This document shows positions 1 through 11,889 of a stretch of DNA of 64,000 nucleotides, one piece after another; positions within the stretch are counted from its first letter, which is position 1, and each line of letters opens with the position of its first letter. The stretch comes from Sphingomonas cremea. GTDB taxonomy: Bacteria > Pseudomonadota > Alphaproteobacteria > Sphingomonadales > Sphingomonadaceae. The stretch lies in the NCBI RefSeq assembly GCF_021502585.1, contig NZ_JAKFGM010000001.1, positions 1,054,001 through 1,118,000 of the forward strand. Reading direction: 5' to 3'. The translations under genes and the position numbers were made by a program. Below the pieces are notes generated by a model. It was not told where the DNA came from. It did not search any database and saw only the letters and a list, made by a program, of their open reading frames with translations.

Positions 1-2
1 CA

Positions 3-56
3 TTCCTGCTCGAACTGGAGCCGGAGGTAGTGCACTTCGACATCATCGAAGGTTGA
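3..56 (+). CDS. C-terminal end of an unidentified protein (partial)
   Basis: An open frame entering from the left edge encodes 17 residues ending FLLELEPEVVHFDIIEG and stops with TGA at 54-56. Codon use fits the neighbouring genes and it runs in the same direction as purC, about 80 bases upstream of it. The fragment is too short to place in a family, so no function is given. Confidence 0.45.
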   Translation, partial: FLLELEPEVVHFDIIEG

Positions 57-137
57 ACTTCGCGCTCAATTGCGGACGAGGGACGGCTCGCCTATAGCCG
101 CCCCTCTTCTCGTTTCTTGCCGGAGTCTTCAGCACCT

Positions 138-920
138 ATGGTTCGTCGCCGCCAGATATACGAAGGTAAGGCCAAGATCCTTTACGAAGGCCCCGAGCCC
201 GGTACGCTTATCCAATATTTCAAGGACGACGCGACGGCGTTCAACGCCCAGAAACGCGGCACGATCAGCGGCAAGGGCGTGCTCAACAACCGCATCTCGG
301 AGCATATCTTCGTCGCGCTGCAAACAATCGGCGTCCCAACCCACTTCATCCGCCGCATCAACATGCGGGAACAGCTGGTCCGCCAGGTTGAAATCGTGCC
401 GATCGAGGTGGTCGTGCGCAATGTCGCCGCCGGCTCGCTTTCGAAGCGGTTGGGGATCGAAGAAGGCACGCAACTGCCCCGCACGATTATCGAATATTAT
501 TACAAGGACGATGCGCTGGGCGATCCGATGATCGCCGACGAGCATATCGCCTGCTTCGGCTGGGCCAGCCAGGACGAGATGAACGACATCGCCGACATGG
601 CGATCCGCGTGAACGATTTCATGTGCGGACTGTTCGCCGGCATCGGCATTCGCCTGGTCGACTTCAAGCTGGAGTTCGGTCGGCTCTATGACGGCGATTT
701 CAGCCGCATCATCCTGGCCGATGAGATTTCGCCGGATGGCTGCCGCCTTTGGGACATGAAGTCGAACGAAAAGCTCGACAAGGATCGCTTCCGCCAGAAT
801 CTCGGCGGCGAGGCCGAGGCTTATCAGGAAGTTGCCCGCCGGCTCGGCCTGCTGCCTGAGGACAGCGAGGAAAGCGCCGTCCTCGATCTCGACAGCCACC
901 GCAAGAAGCGGGGGCGTTAG
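138..920 (+). CDS. purC: Phosphoribosylaminoimidazole-succinocarboxamide synthase (SAICAR synthetase)
   Basis: This enzyme of de novo purine synthesis joins CAIR with aspartate using ATP to give SAICAR, in the cytoplasm. The 260-residue protein spans the whole family. It opens with [18 protein letters not shown], has RNVAAGS at 94-100, DFKLEFG at 175-181 and DEISPDG from 195, all typical of the ATP and substrate site. I use the ATG at 138; an in-frame TTG at 117 would add seven residues that the family lacks. priA follows eight bases after the stop, so the two may be co-transcribed. Function is secure. Confidence 0.97.
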   Translation: MVRRRQIYEGKAKILYEGPEPGTLIQYFKDDATAFNAQKRGTISGKGVLNNRISEHIFVALQTIGVPTHFIRRINMREQLVRQVEIVPIEVVVRNVAAGSLSKRLGIEEGTQLPRTIIEYYYKDDALGDPMIADEHIACFGWASQDEMNDIADMAIRVNDFMCGLFAGIGIRLVDFKLEFGRLYDGDFSRIILADEISPDGCRLWDMKSNEKLDKDRFRQNLGGEAEAYQEVARRLGLLPEDSEESAVLDLDSHRKKRGR

Positions 921-928
921 ACCGGGAC

Positions 929-3097
929 ATGGCGCTGCCCCGCGTTCGGGTGGTGACGCTCAACGCGGCGCTTGGCCCCCTCGACTATCGGGTTCCAGAT
1001 GGGATGGCGGTTGAGCCGGGCAGAGTGGTCGTCGCACCGCTCGGCCCGCGACAGCTAATCGGCGTTGCCTGGGAAGCCGATCGGCTCAAGACCGAAGAAG
1101 TCGGCGACAACCGACTGCGGCCTCTGGCCGGGCTGGTAGGTGTCCCGCCAATCCCCGCTCCTCTCCGCCGTCTGTGCGAATGGACGGCGGACTATTATCT
1201 TTCCCCGCTCGCAGCGGTCCTTCGAATGGTGATGCCATCGTCAGCAGCCCTGGCCGGTCCGCGACGGCTGGTCGAATATCACTCTACCGGCGCCGTCCCT
1301 CCCCGCCTCACCCCGCAACGGGAGCAAGCGCTGAGCAGGATCGACGGCCGGCAAGGCACAGTCCGAGAGCTTGCCGCCCATGCCGAGGTCAGCGAGGCGG
1401 TTATGCGCGGGCTGGTGCACGCCGGCGCACTTGAACGGATTGAGGTCGACGGAGACCAACCATTTCCTGCCCCTGACCCTGGCTTTGCACCGCCATTACT
1501 AAATGCCGAGCAGCTGCAGGCGTCGGACAGCCTGAAACAAGCGATCGGACGGGGTTTCGACCCGATCCTGCTCGACGGAGTGACCGGATCAGGCAAGACG
1601 GAAGTCTATTTCGAAGCGATCGCCGAAGCGATCAGGCAGGGCAAGCAGGTGCTGGTCCTATTGCCCGAGATAGCATTGACCGAACCGTTCCTTACCCGCT
1701 TCACTGCTCGCTTCGGCTGCGAGCCGGTCACCTGGCATTCGGACCTGCGTTCGTCACAACGCCGTCGCGCCTGGCGCGCGATCGCCAGCGGCGACGCTCG
1801 CGTCGTGGTCGGAGCGCGCTCGTCCCTGTTTCTGCCTTACGCCAAGCTGGGCTTGATCGTGGTCGACGAAGCGCATGAGCCGTCATTCAAGCAGGAAGAG
1901 GGCGTTCAGTATCACGCTAGAGACGTGGCCGTGATGCGCGGGCATTTCGAGGAAATCCCGGTAATCCTCGCCTCCGCCACTCCAGCCATCGAAACGCGGC
2001 ACATGGTCGAAATCGGCCGCTATCGCGAGCTCAAGCTGACCGAGCGTCATGGCCTTGCCGAAATGCCCGCGATCCGCGCGGTCAACCTGACCCAGGACCC
2101 ACCGCCGCGCGGCCGTTGGCTGGCGCCAAGCCTAGTCGCCGAACTAGAAGCCAACCTCGCCGTTGGCGAGCAATCACTGCTGTTCCTCAATCGCCGCGGC
2201 TTCGCGCCACTCACCCTATGCCGGACTTGCGGGCATCGGTTCCAGTGTCCCAACTGCACCGCCTGGATGGTCGAGCATAGGTTGATGCACCGGCTGGCTT
2301 GCCACCATTGCGGTCATGTCATGCCGCCGCCGCGCCTTTGCCCGGAATGCGGCGATGAGGACAGCCTCGTCGCCTGCGGACCCGGGGTCGAGCGGATCGC
2401 CGACGAGGTAAGCGCGCTATTTCCAGACGCGCGAACCGCGATCGTCACCAGCGACACCATCTGGTCGCCAGCCCGCGCTGCGGAATTCGTTCGCGCGATG
2501 GACGCCGGCGAGATCGACATCGTCGTCGGAACGCAGCTGGTTACCAAGGGCTATCACTTCCCCAATTTGACACTGGTCGGAGTAGTCGACGCCGACCTTG
2601 GCCTCCAGGGTGGCGATCTTCGCGCAGCCGAGCGCAGCTTCCAACAGATACAGCAGGTCGCGGGGCGCGCCGGCCGCGGCGACAAGCCGGGGCGAGTGTT
2701 GGTACAGACCCACGACCCGGAAGCGTCGGTGATTGCGGCGCTGGTCTCGGGCGACGCGCCCGGCTTCTACGCCGCCGAGACCGAGGCTCGGCGCGAGGCG
2801 GCGATGCCGCCGTTCGGCCGCCTGGCCGCGATCATTGTCTCGGCGGAGGACAAAGGCGACGCCGAAGCAGTTGCTCGCCGCATCGGCCATGCGGCACCAA
2901 AGGTCGAGGGGATGGCGGTATTCGGCCCCGCGCCTGCTCCGCTCGCCATGTTACGTGGACGCCATCGCCAACGCCTGTTGGTCCACGCCGCTCGCAAGCT
3001 GGACGTGCAAGATGTCATCCGCGACTGGCTGGGCGAGCTGGAGTGGGGAAGCAAGATCCGCGTGGCGGTTGACGTCGATCCTTACAGCTTTCTCTAA
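929..3097 (+). CDS. priA: Primosomal protein N' (replication restart helicase PriA)
   Basis: PriA recognises stalled forks and D-loops, unwinds the lagging-strand arm and loads the replicative helicase. The 722-residue product has the N-terminal fork-binding domain (about 1-105), a winged-helix region, a superfamily 2 helicase core with Walker A GVTGSGKT at 217-224 and a DEAH box near residue 310, and a Cys-rich zinc region near 430-475 (CRTCGH, CPNC, CHHCGH, CPECG). It starts eight bases after purC. Its last four bases overlap the end of the convergent ada gene. In many alphaproteobacteria priA lies just before atpH; here three genes intervene. Confidence 0.96.
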   Translation: MALPRVRVVTLNAALGPLDYRVPDGMAVEPGRVVVAPLGPRQLIGVAWEADRLKTEEVGDNRLRPLAGLVGVPPIPAPLRRLCEWTADYYLSPLAAVLRMVMPSSAALAGPRRLVEYHSTGAVPPRLTPQREQALSRIDGRQGTVRELAAHAEVSEAVMRGLVHAGALERIEVDGDQPFPAPDPGFAPPLLNAEQLQASDSLKQAIGRGFDPILLDGVTGSGKTEVYFEAIAEAIRQGKQVLVLLPEIALTEPFLTRFTARFGCEPVTWHSDLRSSQRRRAWRAIASGDARVVVGARSSLFLPYAKLGLIVVDEAHEPSFKQEEGVQYHARDVAVMRGHFEEIPVILASATPAIETRHMVEIGRYRELKLTERHGLAEMPAIRAVNLTQDPPPRGRWLAPSLVAELEANLAVGEQSLLFLNRRGFAPLTLCRTCGHRFQCPNCTAWMVEHRLMHRLACHHCGHVMPPPRLCPECGDEDSLVACGPGVERIADEVSALFPDARTAIVTSDTIWSPARAAEFVRAMDAGEIDIVVGTQLVTKGYHFPNLTLVGVVDADLGLQGGDLRAAERSFQQIQQVAGRAGRGDKPGRVLVQTHDPEASVIAALVSGDAPGFYAAETEARREAAMPPFGRLAAIIVSAEDKGDAEAVARRIGHAAPKVEGMAVFGPAPAPLAMLRGRHRQRLLVHAARKLDVQDVIRDWLGELEWGSKIRVAVDVDPYSFL

Positions 3098-4146
3098 AGA
3101 TTGAGATCCGGCTGCGGAATCATTGCCCCTTCCGCAGCGAGCAATTTCTTCTTCCGATCCAGTCCACCGGCGTAGCCGCCCAACGTCCCGTCGGAGCGGA
3201 TCACCCTGTGGCACGGCACGAGCACGGCGACCGGGTTGGAGCCGTTAGCGGTTCCTACGGCGCGGGTGGCGTTCGGATCGCCAACCGCCCGTGCGATGTC
3301 GGCATAGCTGCGGGTCTCGCCAAGCGGTATCTTGCGCAGCTCCTGCCACACAGCCTCCTGAAAGGCCGTGCCATGCACGTCGATCGGCAGTTCGGGTGCG
3401 GCCTGCGGTCGATCGATCGCCGCTAGAGCGCCCTCAACCCACGGAGCGATCGTGCCATCATCGGGGCGAATGTCGGCATTGGGGAAGCGCCTCCGAAGCG
3501 CGCTCTCGTCCTCGTCAAAAGTCAAACGACAGATGCCCTTGGGTGTCGCCGCTACCAGCAGAGGTCCGAGCGGGCTTTCGGTCACGACATATCGGATCGT
3601 CTCGCCCCGCCCGCCGTCGCGCCAGGCCGACGGCGTCATCCCAAGCCGCTGCTTCGCATCGGCGTAGAAGCGGCTGGGCGCCTGGTAGCCGGCATCGTAG
3701 ATGGCTGCGGTCACGGGTTTGTCCTCGTCCAGATGCGCTTCTGCCCGACGAGCCCGGATCGCACGAGCGTAAGCCGCGGGCGAAACGCCCATGTCGCGGG
3801 TGAAGATTCGCTGGAAATGATGTTCGGCATAGCCAACCGCGCTGGCCAGGTCGGCGAGCAACGGCGGCTCGTCAGCTTGCTCGATCAGCCTGACTGCCTT
3901 TGCCACAGCCTCGCGGTCGCGGCCGACCTCGTCCGGCTTGCAACGCAGGCACGGCCGATAGCCGGCTGAGCGTGCGGAATCGCCATCCAGGAAGAACTCG
4001 ACATTCTCCCGATTCGGGCGGCGAGCCGGACAACTGGGCTTGCAGTAGATCCCCGTCGTCTTGACCGCGCCGATCACCCGTCCGTCCCAGCTCCGGTCGC
4101 GGCGATCGAAGGCGGACCAGGCGGCATCAATGTCAATTGTTCGCAT
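3094..4146 (-). CDS. ada: Bifunctional transcriptional regulator / O6-methylguanine-DNA methyltransferase Ada
   Basis: Ada repairs methyl phosphotriesters and O6-methylguanine by suicide transfer to cysteines; once methylated at the N-terminal cysteine it activates the adaptive response. The 350-residue product has the N-terminal zinc domain with cysteines at about 35, 39, 66 and 69 (YCKPSC and CLRC), an AraC-type helix-turn-helix in the middle, and a C-terminal methyltransferase domain with the PCHRV active-site motif (Cys about 312). All key residues are present. The start used is ATG 4146; ATG 4152 is two codons earlier, and a longer frame to 4224 would run into the divergent GNAT gene. 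Confidence 0.93.
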   Translation of the reverse strand: MRTIDIDAAWSAFDRRDRSWDGRVIGAVKTTGIYCKPSCPARRPNRENVEFFLDGDSARSAGYRPCLRCKPDEVGRDREAVAKAVRLIEQADEPPLLADLASAVGYAEHHFQRIFTRDMGVSPAAYARAIRARRAEAHLDEDKPVTAAIYDAGYQAPSRFYADAKQRLGMTPSAWRDGGRGETIRYVVTESPLGPLLVAATPKGICRLTFDEDESALRRRFPNADIRPDDGTIAPWVEGALAAIDRPQAAPELPIDVHGTAFQEAVWQELRKIPLGETRSYADIARAVGDPNATRAVGTANGSNPVAVLVPCHRVIRSDGTLGGYAGGLDRKKKLLAAEGAMIPQPDLNL

Positions 4147-4222
4147 CAGCATGGACCCAAAATAGGTGACCGGCTTAGGTCGCGCTTCCCACGGCTTGCG
4201 GTCAAAGTGAAGAGGTAGGTGC

Positions 4223-4681
4223 ATGTGGCAAATTTTCGAGGGCGAAGTTGATCTTGATGACGTGCGGATACTGCTAGCCCAGCATTTTGCCGAGATGCAG
4301 GCAGGTTCGCCGCCCGAGGCCTGTCACGTCCTGCCGGTTGACGGACTGAAGGACCAATCGATTCGGTTCTTCACATTGCGCGAGCGTGGCGCGTTGCTGG
4401 GCTGTGGCGCGCTCAAGCGGCTTGGCGGCGCTGAAGGTGAAATCAAGTCAATGCGCACTGCGGACGCGGCGCTGGGACGTGGGGTCGGCAAAGCGTTGCT
4501 CGGCCATCTGATCGCGACGGCGAAACTGGAGGGCATGGCCCGCATCCGACTTGAAACCGGCTCAACGGACCAATTTGCGGCCGCCAACCAGCTCTATGAG
4601 AAGGAAGGGTTTGAACGGACAGGCCCCTTCGGGGACTATACGGACACACCCTTCACCCGGTTCTTCAGCAAGGAGATTTAG
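4223..4681 (+). CDS. GNAT-family N-acetyltransferase
   Basis: The 152-residue protein has the GNAT fold: the acetyl-CoA binding segment is around LGRGVGKALLGHLI (motif A) followed by RIRLETGS and a C-terminal NQLYEKEGFE motif B. It should transfer an acetyl group from acetyl-CoA to a small molecule or protein amine; the substrate cannot be told from sequence. It is divergent from ada across roughly 76 bases, where both promoters must lie, and its end overlaps the convergent DUF1203 gene by four bases. Confidence 0.88.
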   Translation: MWQIFEGEVDLDDVRILLAQHFAEMQAGSPPEACHVLPVDGLKDQSIRFFTLRERGALLGCGALKRLGGAEGEIKSMRTADAALGRGVGKALLGHLIATAKLEGMARIRLETGSTDQFAAANQLYEKEGFERTGPFGDYTDTPFTRFFSKEI

Positions 4682-5145
4682 CCGCGATCTACCCGAGCGG
4701 CGAAGCAACCCCGGATCGCGTTGTGAGCGTCGATGTGATCGACTTGCGCGTCCGCGAACAGGCGCCGAATTATACTGTCCGCCTCGCCCGGCTGGGCAAG
4801 CGCTGCATCAACCATCATTCCGTCGCCGTCGAAGGCGCGCAGTGACAAGATCCGGCGATCGAGCGCCGGTGGAATTTCGCCTTCATACTTCGCGGCTTCG
4901 GTCACTCCTTCGCTGACGAAGATGGCGTGGCTCGCGCGGTATGGATTTTTACCTTCGTGCGAGCAGTGGTTGACGAGCAATAGCGTCTCGCCAATTTCAG
5001 CATCGTCAAGCGTGAGGCGGCAAGGGAAGCCGGGTTTTTTGTCCGCTGTCATGCGCACGGCGCCATGCTCGGCAAGCTCGGCTTCGCTGAGGTTGGACAA
5101 ATGGGCAAAGGCGGAGGGCTCAAGGCCTGCAATTTTGTAAGTCAT
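4678..5145 (-). CDS. DUF1203 domain-containing protein
   Basis: A 155-residue soluble protein beginning MTYKIAGLEPSAFAHL and carrying segments typical of DUF1203: GFPCRLTLDDAEIGE, LLVNHCSHEG, NPYRASHAIFVSEG. Its molecular role is unknown. I chose ATG 5145, where family similarity begins; the open frame extends 19 codons upstream without similarity. It converges with the GNAT gene, overlapping by four bases. No signal peptide or membrane segment is visible. Confidence 0.85.
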   Translation of the reverse strand: MTYKIAGLEPSAFAHLSNLSEAELAEHGAVRMTADKKPGFPCRLTLDDAEIGETLLLVNHCSHEGKNPYRASHAIFVSEGVTEAAKYEGEIPPALDRRILSLRAFDGDGMMVDAALAQPGEADSIIRRLFADAQVDHIDAHNAIRGCFAARVDRG

Positions 5146-5235
5146 GGCAGTGCAATAGCGGACCCCCGATGCGCGCGCTTCCCGCGTCTTGCGGCCAAAC
5201 AATCGCCAAGTTCAGCATGAAGGCTTTTGGAGTCC

Positions 5236-5264
5236 TTGCATCCTCGCCGACCCCCTGCTAGGGG
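5236..5264 (+). promoter_or_regulatory. Candidate housekeeping promoter of the atp operon
   Basis: TTGCAT at 5236-5241 and TAGGGG at 5259-5264 are separated by 17 bases, about 90 bases before the atpH start. The -35 box is close to the consensus, while the -10 box is weak. Its place in front of a highly expressed operon, after a minus-strand gene, supports the call, but it is only a pattern match. Confidence 0.4.
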
Positions 5265-5352
5265 CGCGCCATCCCATGAGGGGCGCGCGGTTTACACTGC
5301 TGTGCCCCGTTCAATGCATGGGGCACATTTCTATGTCTGGAGCTTCGAGCGC

Positions 5353-7439
<2,087 letters not shown>

Positions 7440-7457
7440 GCTAGGAACCAAGCGGCG

Positions 7458-8348
7458 ATGGCCAGCCTCAAGGCATTGAAACTTCGCATCGGCTCGGTGA
7501 AGTCGACGCAGAAGATCACGAAGGCGCTAAACATGGTCGCGGCGTCGAAGCTGCGTCGTGCGCAGCAGAACGCGCAGGCAGCCCGGCCTTATTCGAACCG
7601 CATCGCCGAGGTAGTGAGCTCGCTGGCCAGCCGGATCACGGTCGGCCCGCAGTCGCACAAGCTGATCGCGGGCACGGGCAAGGACGCGACCCACCTGATT
7701 ATAGTCGTCACTGGCGATCGCGGGCTGGCAGGCGCGTTCAACACCAATATCGTCCGTGCCGCGCGAAAGAAGGCCGAGGACCTGTTGGCCGATGGCAAGC
7801 AGGTGTTGTTCTACATCGTTGGCCGCAAGGGCCGCCCGGCGATCCAGCGATTCTATCCCAAGGCGATCATCGGCCAGCATGACACGCTGGCCATGAAGGC
7901 TCCCGCCTATTCCGATGCTCAGGCCATTGCCGACGACATCATCGACCGGTTTGACAGCGGTCAGTTCGACGTCGCGCATCTCGCCTATAGCGAGTTTAAG
8001 TCGGTGCTATCGCAGGAACCGCAGGTCGATCAGATTATTCCGGCGGCACCTCCTGCGGCTGTCACCGGCAATAAGGCGGACTCCGCCGCTGCCGCAGCGG
8101 TTGAATATGAGCCTGACGAGGAAGAAATCCTCGCCGCTTTGCTGCCCAAGAACATCACCGTGCAAATCTATCGCGCACTGCTTGAGAATCAGGCGGGCTT
8201 CTACGGATCGCAGAGGACCGCGATGGACAATGCGACGCGCAACGCAGGCGATATGATCAATCGCCTGTCGATCCAGTACAACCGCCAACGCCAGGCGGCG
8301 ATCACGACAGAACTCGTTGAAATCATCTCAGGCGCCGAAGCGCTCTAA
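7458..8348 (+). CDS. atpG: F0F1 ATP synthase subunit gamma
   Basis: Gamma is the central rotor shaft. The 296-residue protein has both long terminal helices, starting MASLKALKLRIGSVKSTQKI and ending with the signature ASRNAGDMI-like segment ATRNAGDMINRLSIQYNR. A short insert rich in Ala, Asp and Glu (near residues 205-220) resembles the extra loop seen in other alphaproteobacterial gamma subunits. It lies between atpA and atpD. Confidence 0.98.
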   Translation: MASLKALKLRIGSVKSTQKITKALNMVAASKLRRAQQNAQAARPYSNRIAEVVSSLASRITVGPQSHKLIAGTGKDATHLIIVVTGDRGLAGAFNTNIVRAARKKAEDLLADGKQVLFYIVGRKGRPAIQRFYPKAIIGQHDTLAMKAPAYSDAQAIADDIIDRFDSGQFDVAHLAYSEFKSVLSQEPQVDQIIPAAPPAAVTGNKADSAAAAAVEYEPDEEEILAALLPKNITVQIYRALLENQAGFYGSQRTAMDNATRNAGDMINRLSIQYNRQRQAAITTELVEIISGAEAL

Positions 8349-8356
8349 CGGACTAG

Positions 8357-9885
<1,529 letters not shown>

Positions 9886-9886
<1 letters not shown>

Positions 9887-10071
9887 TGGCCGGAAACCTT
9901 CGCCTGGAAGATTGCGTCAATGAGCGCTGCCCCTGGTCCGGCGACCCGGTCAGTGCCGACAGCCTGACGCTATATCGGGGCGAAGTCGTCGGCTTCTGCA
10001 ACCCGGGCTGCCGGGATAAGTTCGAGAAAGCGGCGTCGGTCTTCGACGCTGCGATCGAGGGAAAGAAATAG
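9886..10071 (+). CDS. Small Cys-rich YHS-like protein inside the atp operon
   Basis: A 61-residue protein whose ATG overlaps the atpD stop and which ends five bases before atpC, so it must be co-transcribed and probably translationally coupled. Cysteines are at 10, 15, 38 and 42; CPWSGDPV (15-22) and [15 protein letters not shown] (35-49) resemble the metal-binding YHS/TRASH fold, suggesting one bound metal ion. No catalytic domain is visible. A role in ATP synthase assembly or metal sensing is only inferred from position. Confidence 0.8.
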
Positions 10072-10076
10072 GAACG

Positions 10077-10337
10077 ATGGCTGACCTTCACTTCGAGCTG
10101 GTGACCCCAGAGCGGCTGGTTCGTTCGGAAGACGTTTACATGGTCGTCGTTCCCGGCGTCGAAGGCGATTTCGGCGCAATGGCCGGCCACGCGCCTGTCA
10201 TGACCGTGCTCAAGGACGGCGAACTCAAGATCTACAAAACCGCGGGCGGCCAGCCCGAGAGCATTAACGTCGCAGGCGGCTTCGCCGAAGTCGGAGACAA
10301 TGGACTGACCGTCCTGGCGGAAAGCGCCGGCGAATAA
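10077..10337 (+). CDS. atpC: F0F1 ATP synthase subunit epsilon, short form
   Basis: The 86-residue product matches the N-terminal beta-sandwich of epsilon ([44 protein letters not shown]). It ends where the usual C-terminal two-helix domain, about 45-50 residues in E. coli, would begin. The stop is followed one base later by the next gene, so no frameshifted helix domain follows. The remaining part suffices for binding gamma and the c-ring; inhibition by the helical domain cannot take place. Confidence 0.95.
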   Translation: MADLHFELVTPERLVRSEDVYMVVVPGVEGDFGAMAGHAPVMTVLKDGELKIYKTAGGQPESINVAGGFAEVGDNGLTVLAESAGE

Positions 10338-10338
10338 C

Positions 10339-11889
10339 GTGGCATCTGGCGGGGGAGCCTTCGCCGCCCGCCAGACGGATCATGTTGCTTCGGCGTGGAG
10401 CTTCAAGGCAGCGTTATTCCTACTCCTAGTGGCGATTGCCACGCGCTACGTCGCGCTCGGCAACCCTGTCGCTAACCCCGACGATCAATTCTATCTGCTC
10501 GTCGGCGACGCCATGTGGCATGGCAATTGGCCCTATATCGACATCTGGGACCGCAAACCGTTCGGCCTATTCGCCTTGTTCGCATTAATCGCGCGGTTGG
10601 GCGGGGCGTCGATCCTGATGATGGACATCATTGCCCTGTTGTTCGCGTTTGCGACGGCGCTGGTGGTGCGCCGGATTGTACTGATCTTCTCGGGCAATCA
10701 GGGCGCGACATTGGCGGGTGCGGTCTACCTGCTCATGCTGCCGATGTTTTCGGGCCAGACGGCGCAAGCACCGGTATTCTTCAACCTACCAATGGCGCTG
10801 GCGGCCCTGGCGCAGTTCAAGGCTGCTGATGCCGAGCCAAAGGAAATCCGCCGTTTCGCCTTCCTGGCCATGATCGGCTGCGGGCTGGCAATATCGATGA
10901 AGCCGGTCGCAGTGGTCGAGGGCGCATATTTCGGCCTGGCCTTTCTATGGCTGATGCTTCGCCGCGGCATGTCACCAGCGACCATTGCGGCAAATGCGGC
11001 AGCTATGATCGTCATCGCCCTTCTGCCGACATTAGTCCCGATGCTCGGCTATGCCTTGGTAGGACGAGAGGCTTTTGCCGCCTTCTTTCACGCCAATTTC
11101 ATCTCGATATTCCAAAAGAATTCGCTGGGTTTCGGAGCCCAGAAGGCCGGGCTGCTCTATTTACTCCTGTTTATGGGACCGCTAATCGCCTTCGCGGCAC
11201 TCGGGCTTGTCGAACGGTTGCGAAACAGCGCCGATATTCGAGCACGATTGCTTTTAGGTTGGTTGTTGGCGGCGGTCGGTGGCTATTTGATCGTACCGCA
11301 ATTTTACGACCAATATGCACTGCCGATGATCGTGCCGCTCAGCGTCAGCGCAGGGATCATTCTCAATCGCAGGACCGGGCTGCCGATTTTCGCCGCGCTG
11401 GTCGCATTTAGCGTGATAGCCGGCGAAGTTATTGCCTGGTCGCCGAACCGAGCCGATGTGGAAACCTACGCGCGCCTTTCCCATTCCGTGGACGAAGCCC
11501 GTAAGGGCGGCTGCATCCTGGTTAATGAAGGCCCGACATGGCTCTATCGCTCAACCGCTGCTTGCTGGCTGACGCCCTACCTATTCCCCGGCCATCTCAA
11601 CCTGATCACTGAGGTCAATTCGATCGGAGTGGACACGGTTGCCGAAACCCGGCGCATCCTCGTCGAACGCCCTGCAGTTATAACCTTTCAGCCTTCAACC
11701 GCGCGGCGCCACAATCCGGCGACCGAACGGCTCTTGCGCGACGCCCTGCGTGACGATTACCAACTGGTCGCGATGATCGGCCCCGACGCTTCGCCCTCGC
11801 TGGCCACCTTGCAGGTTTGGCAGCGTCGCGATTTGGGTCCTGCCCCGGCTATTGTCCCAGACCTCTCCCGGCCCGCGAATGATATCTAA
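10339..11889 (+). CDS. Polytopic membrane protein, probable GT-C type glycosyltransferase (first tandem copy)
   Basis: A 516-residue inner-membrane protein with roughly ten hydrophobic segments and a soluble C-terminal part of about 130 residues. Near the N-terminus the loop NPDDQFYLLVGDAMWHG followed by YIDIWDRKPFGLF resembles the first periplasmic loop of PMT/ArnT-type (GT-C) enzymes, where an acidic residue is catalytic and sugars come from polyprenyl-phosphate donors. It starts at GTG 10339, one base after atpC, and overlaps a paralogue. The GT2-GtrA gene downstream could supply the lipid-linked sugar. The exact acceptor is unknown. Confidence 0.8.
   Translation: MASGGGAFAARQTDHVASAWSFKAALFLLLVAIATRYVALGNPVANPDDQFYLLVGDAMWHGNWPYIDIWDRKPFGLFALFALIARLGGASILMMDIIALLFAFATALVVRRIVLIFSGNQGATLAGAVYLLMLPMFSGQTAQAPVFFNLPMALAALAQFKAADAEPKEIRRFAFLAMIGCGLAISMKPVAVVEGAYFGLAFLWLMLRRGMSPATIAANAAAMIVIALLPTLVPMLGYALVGREAFAAFFHANFISIFQKNSLGFGAQKAGLLYLLLFMGPLIAFAALGLVERLRNSADIRARLLLGWLLAAVGGYLIVPQFYDQYALPMIVPLSVSAGIILNRRTGLPIFAALVAFSVIAGEVIAWSPNRADVETYARLSHSVDEARKGGCILVNEGPTWLYRSTAACWLTPYLFPGHLNLITEVNSIGVDTVAETRRILVERPAVITFQPSTARRHNPATERLLRDALRDDYQLVAMIGPDASPSLATLQVWQRRDLGPAPAIVPDLSRPANDI

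Noticed and set aside
117-137. TTG start extending purC by seven codons
   Set aside because: The family begins at the ATG at 138 and the extra residues are not conserved.
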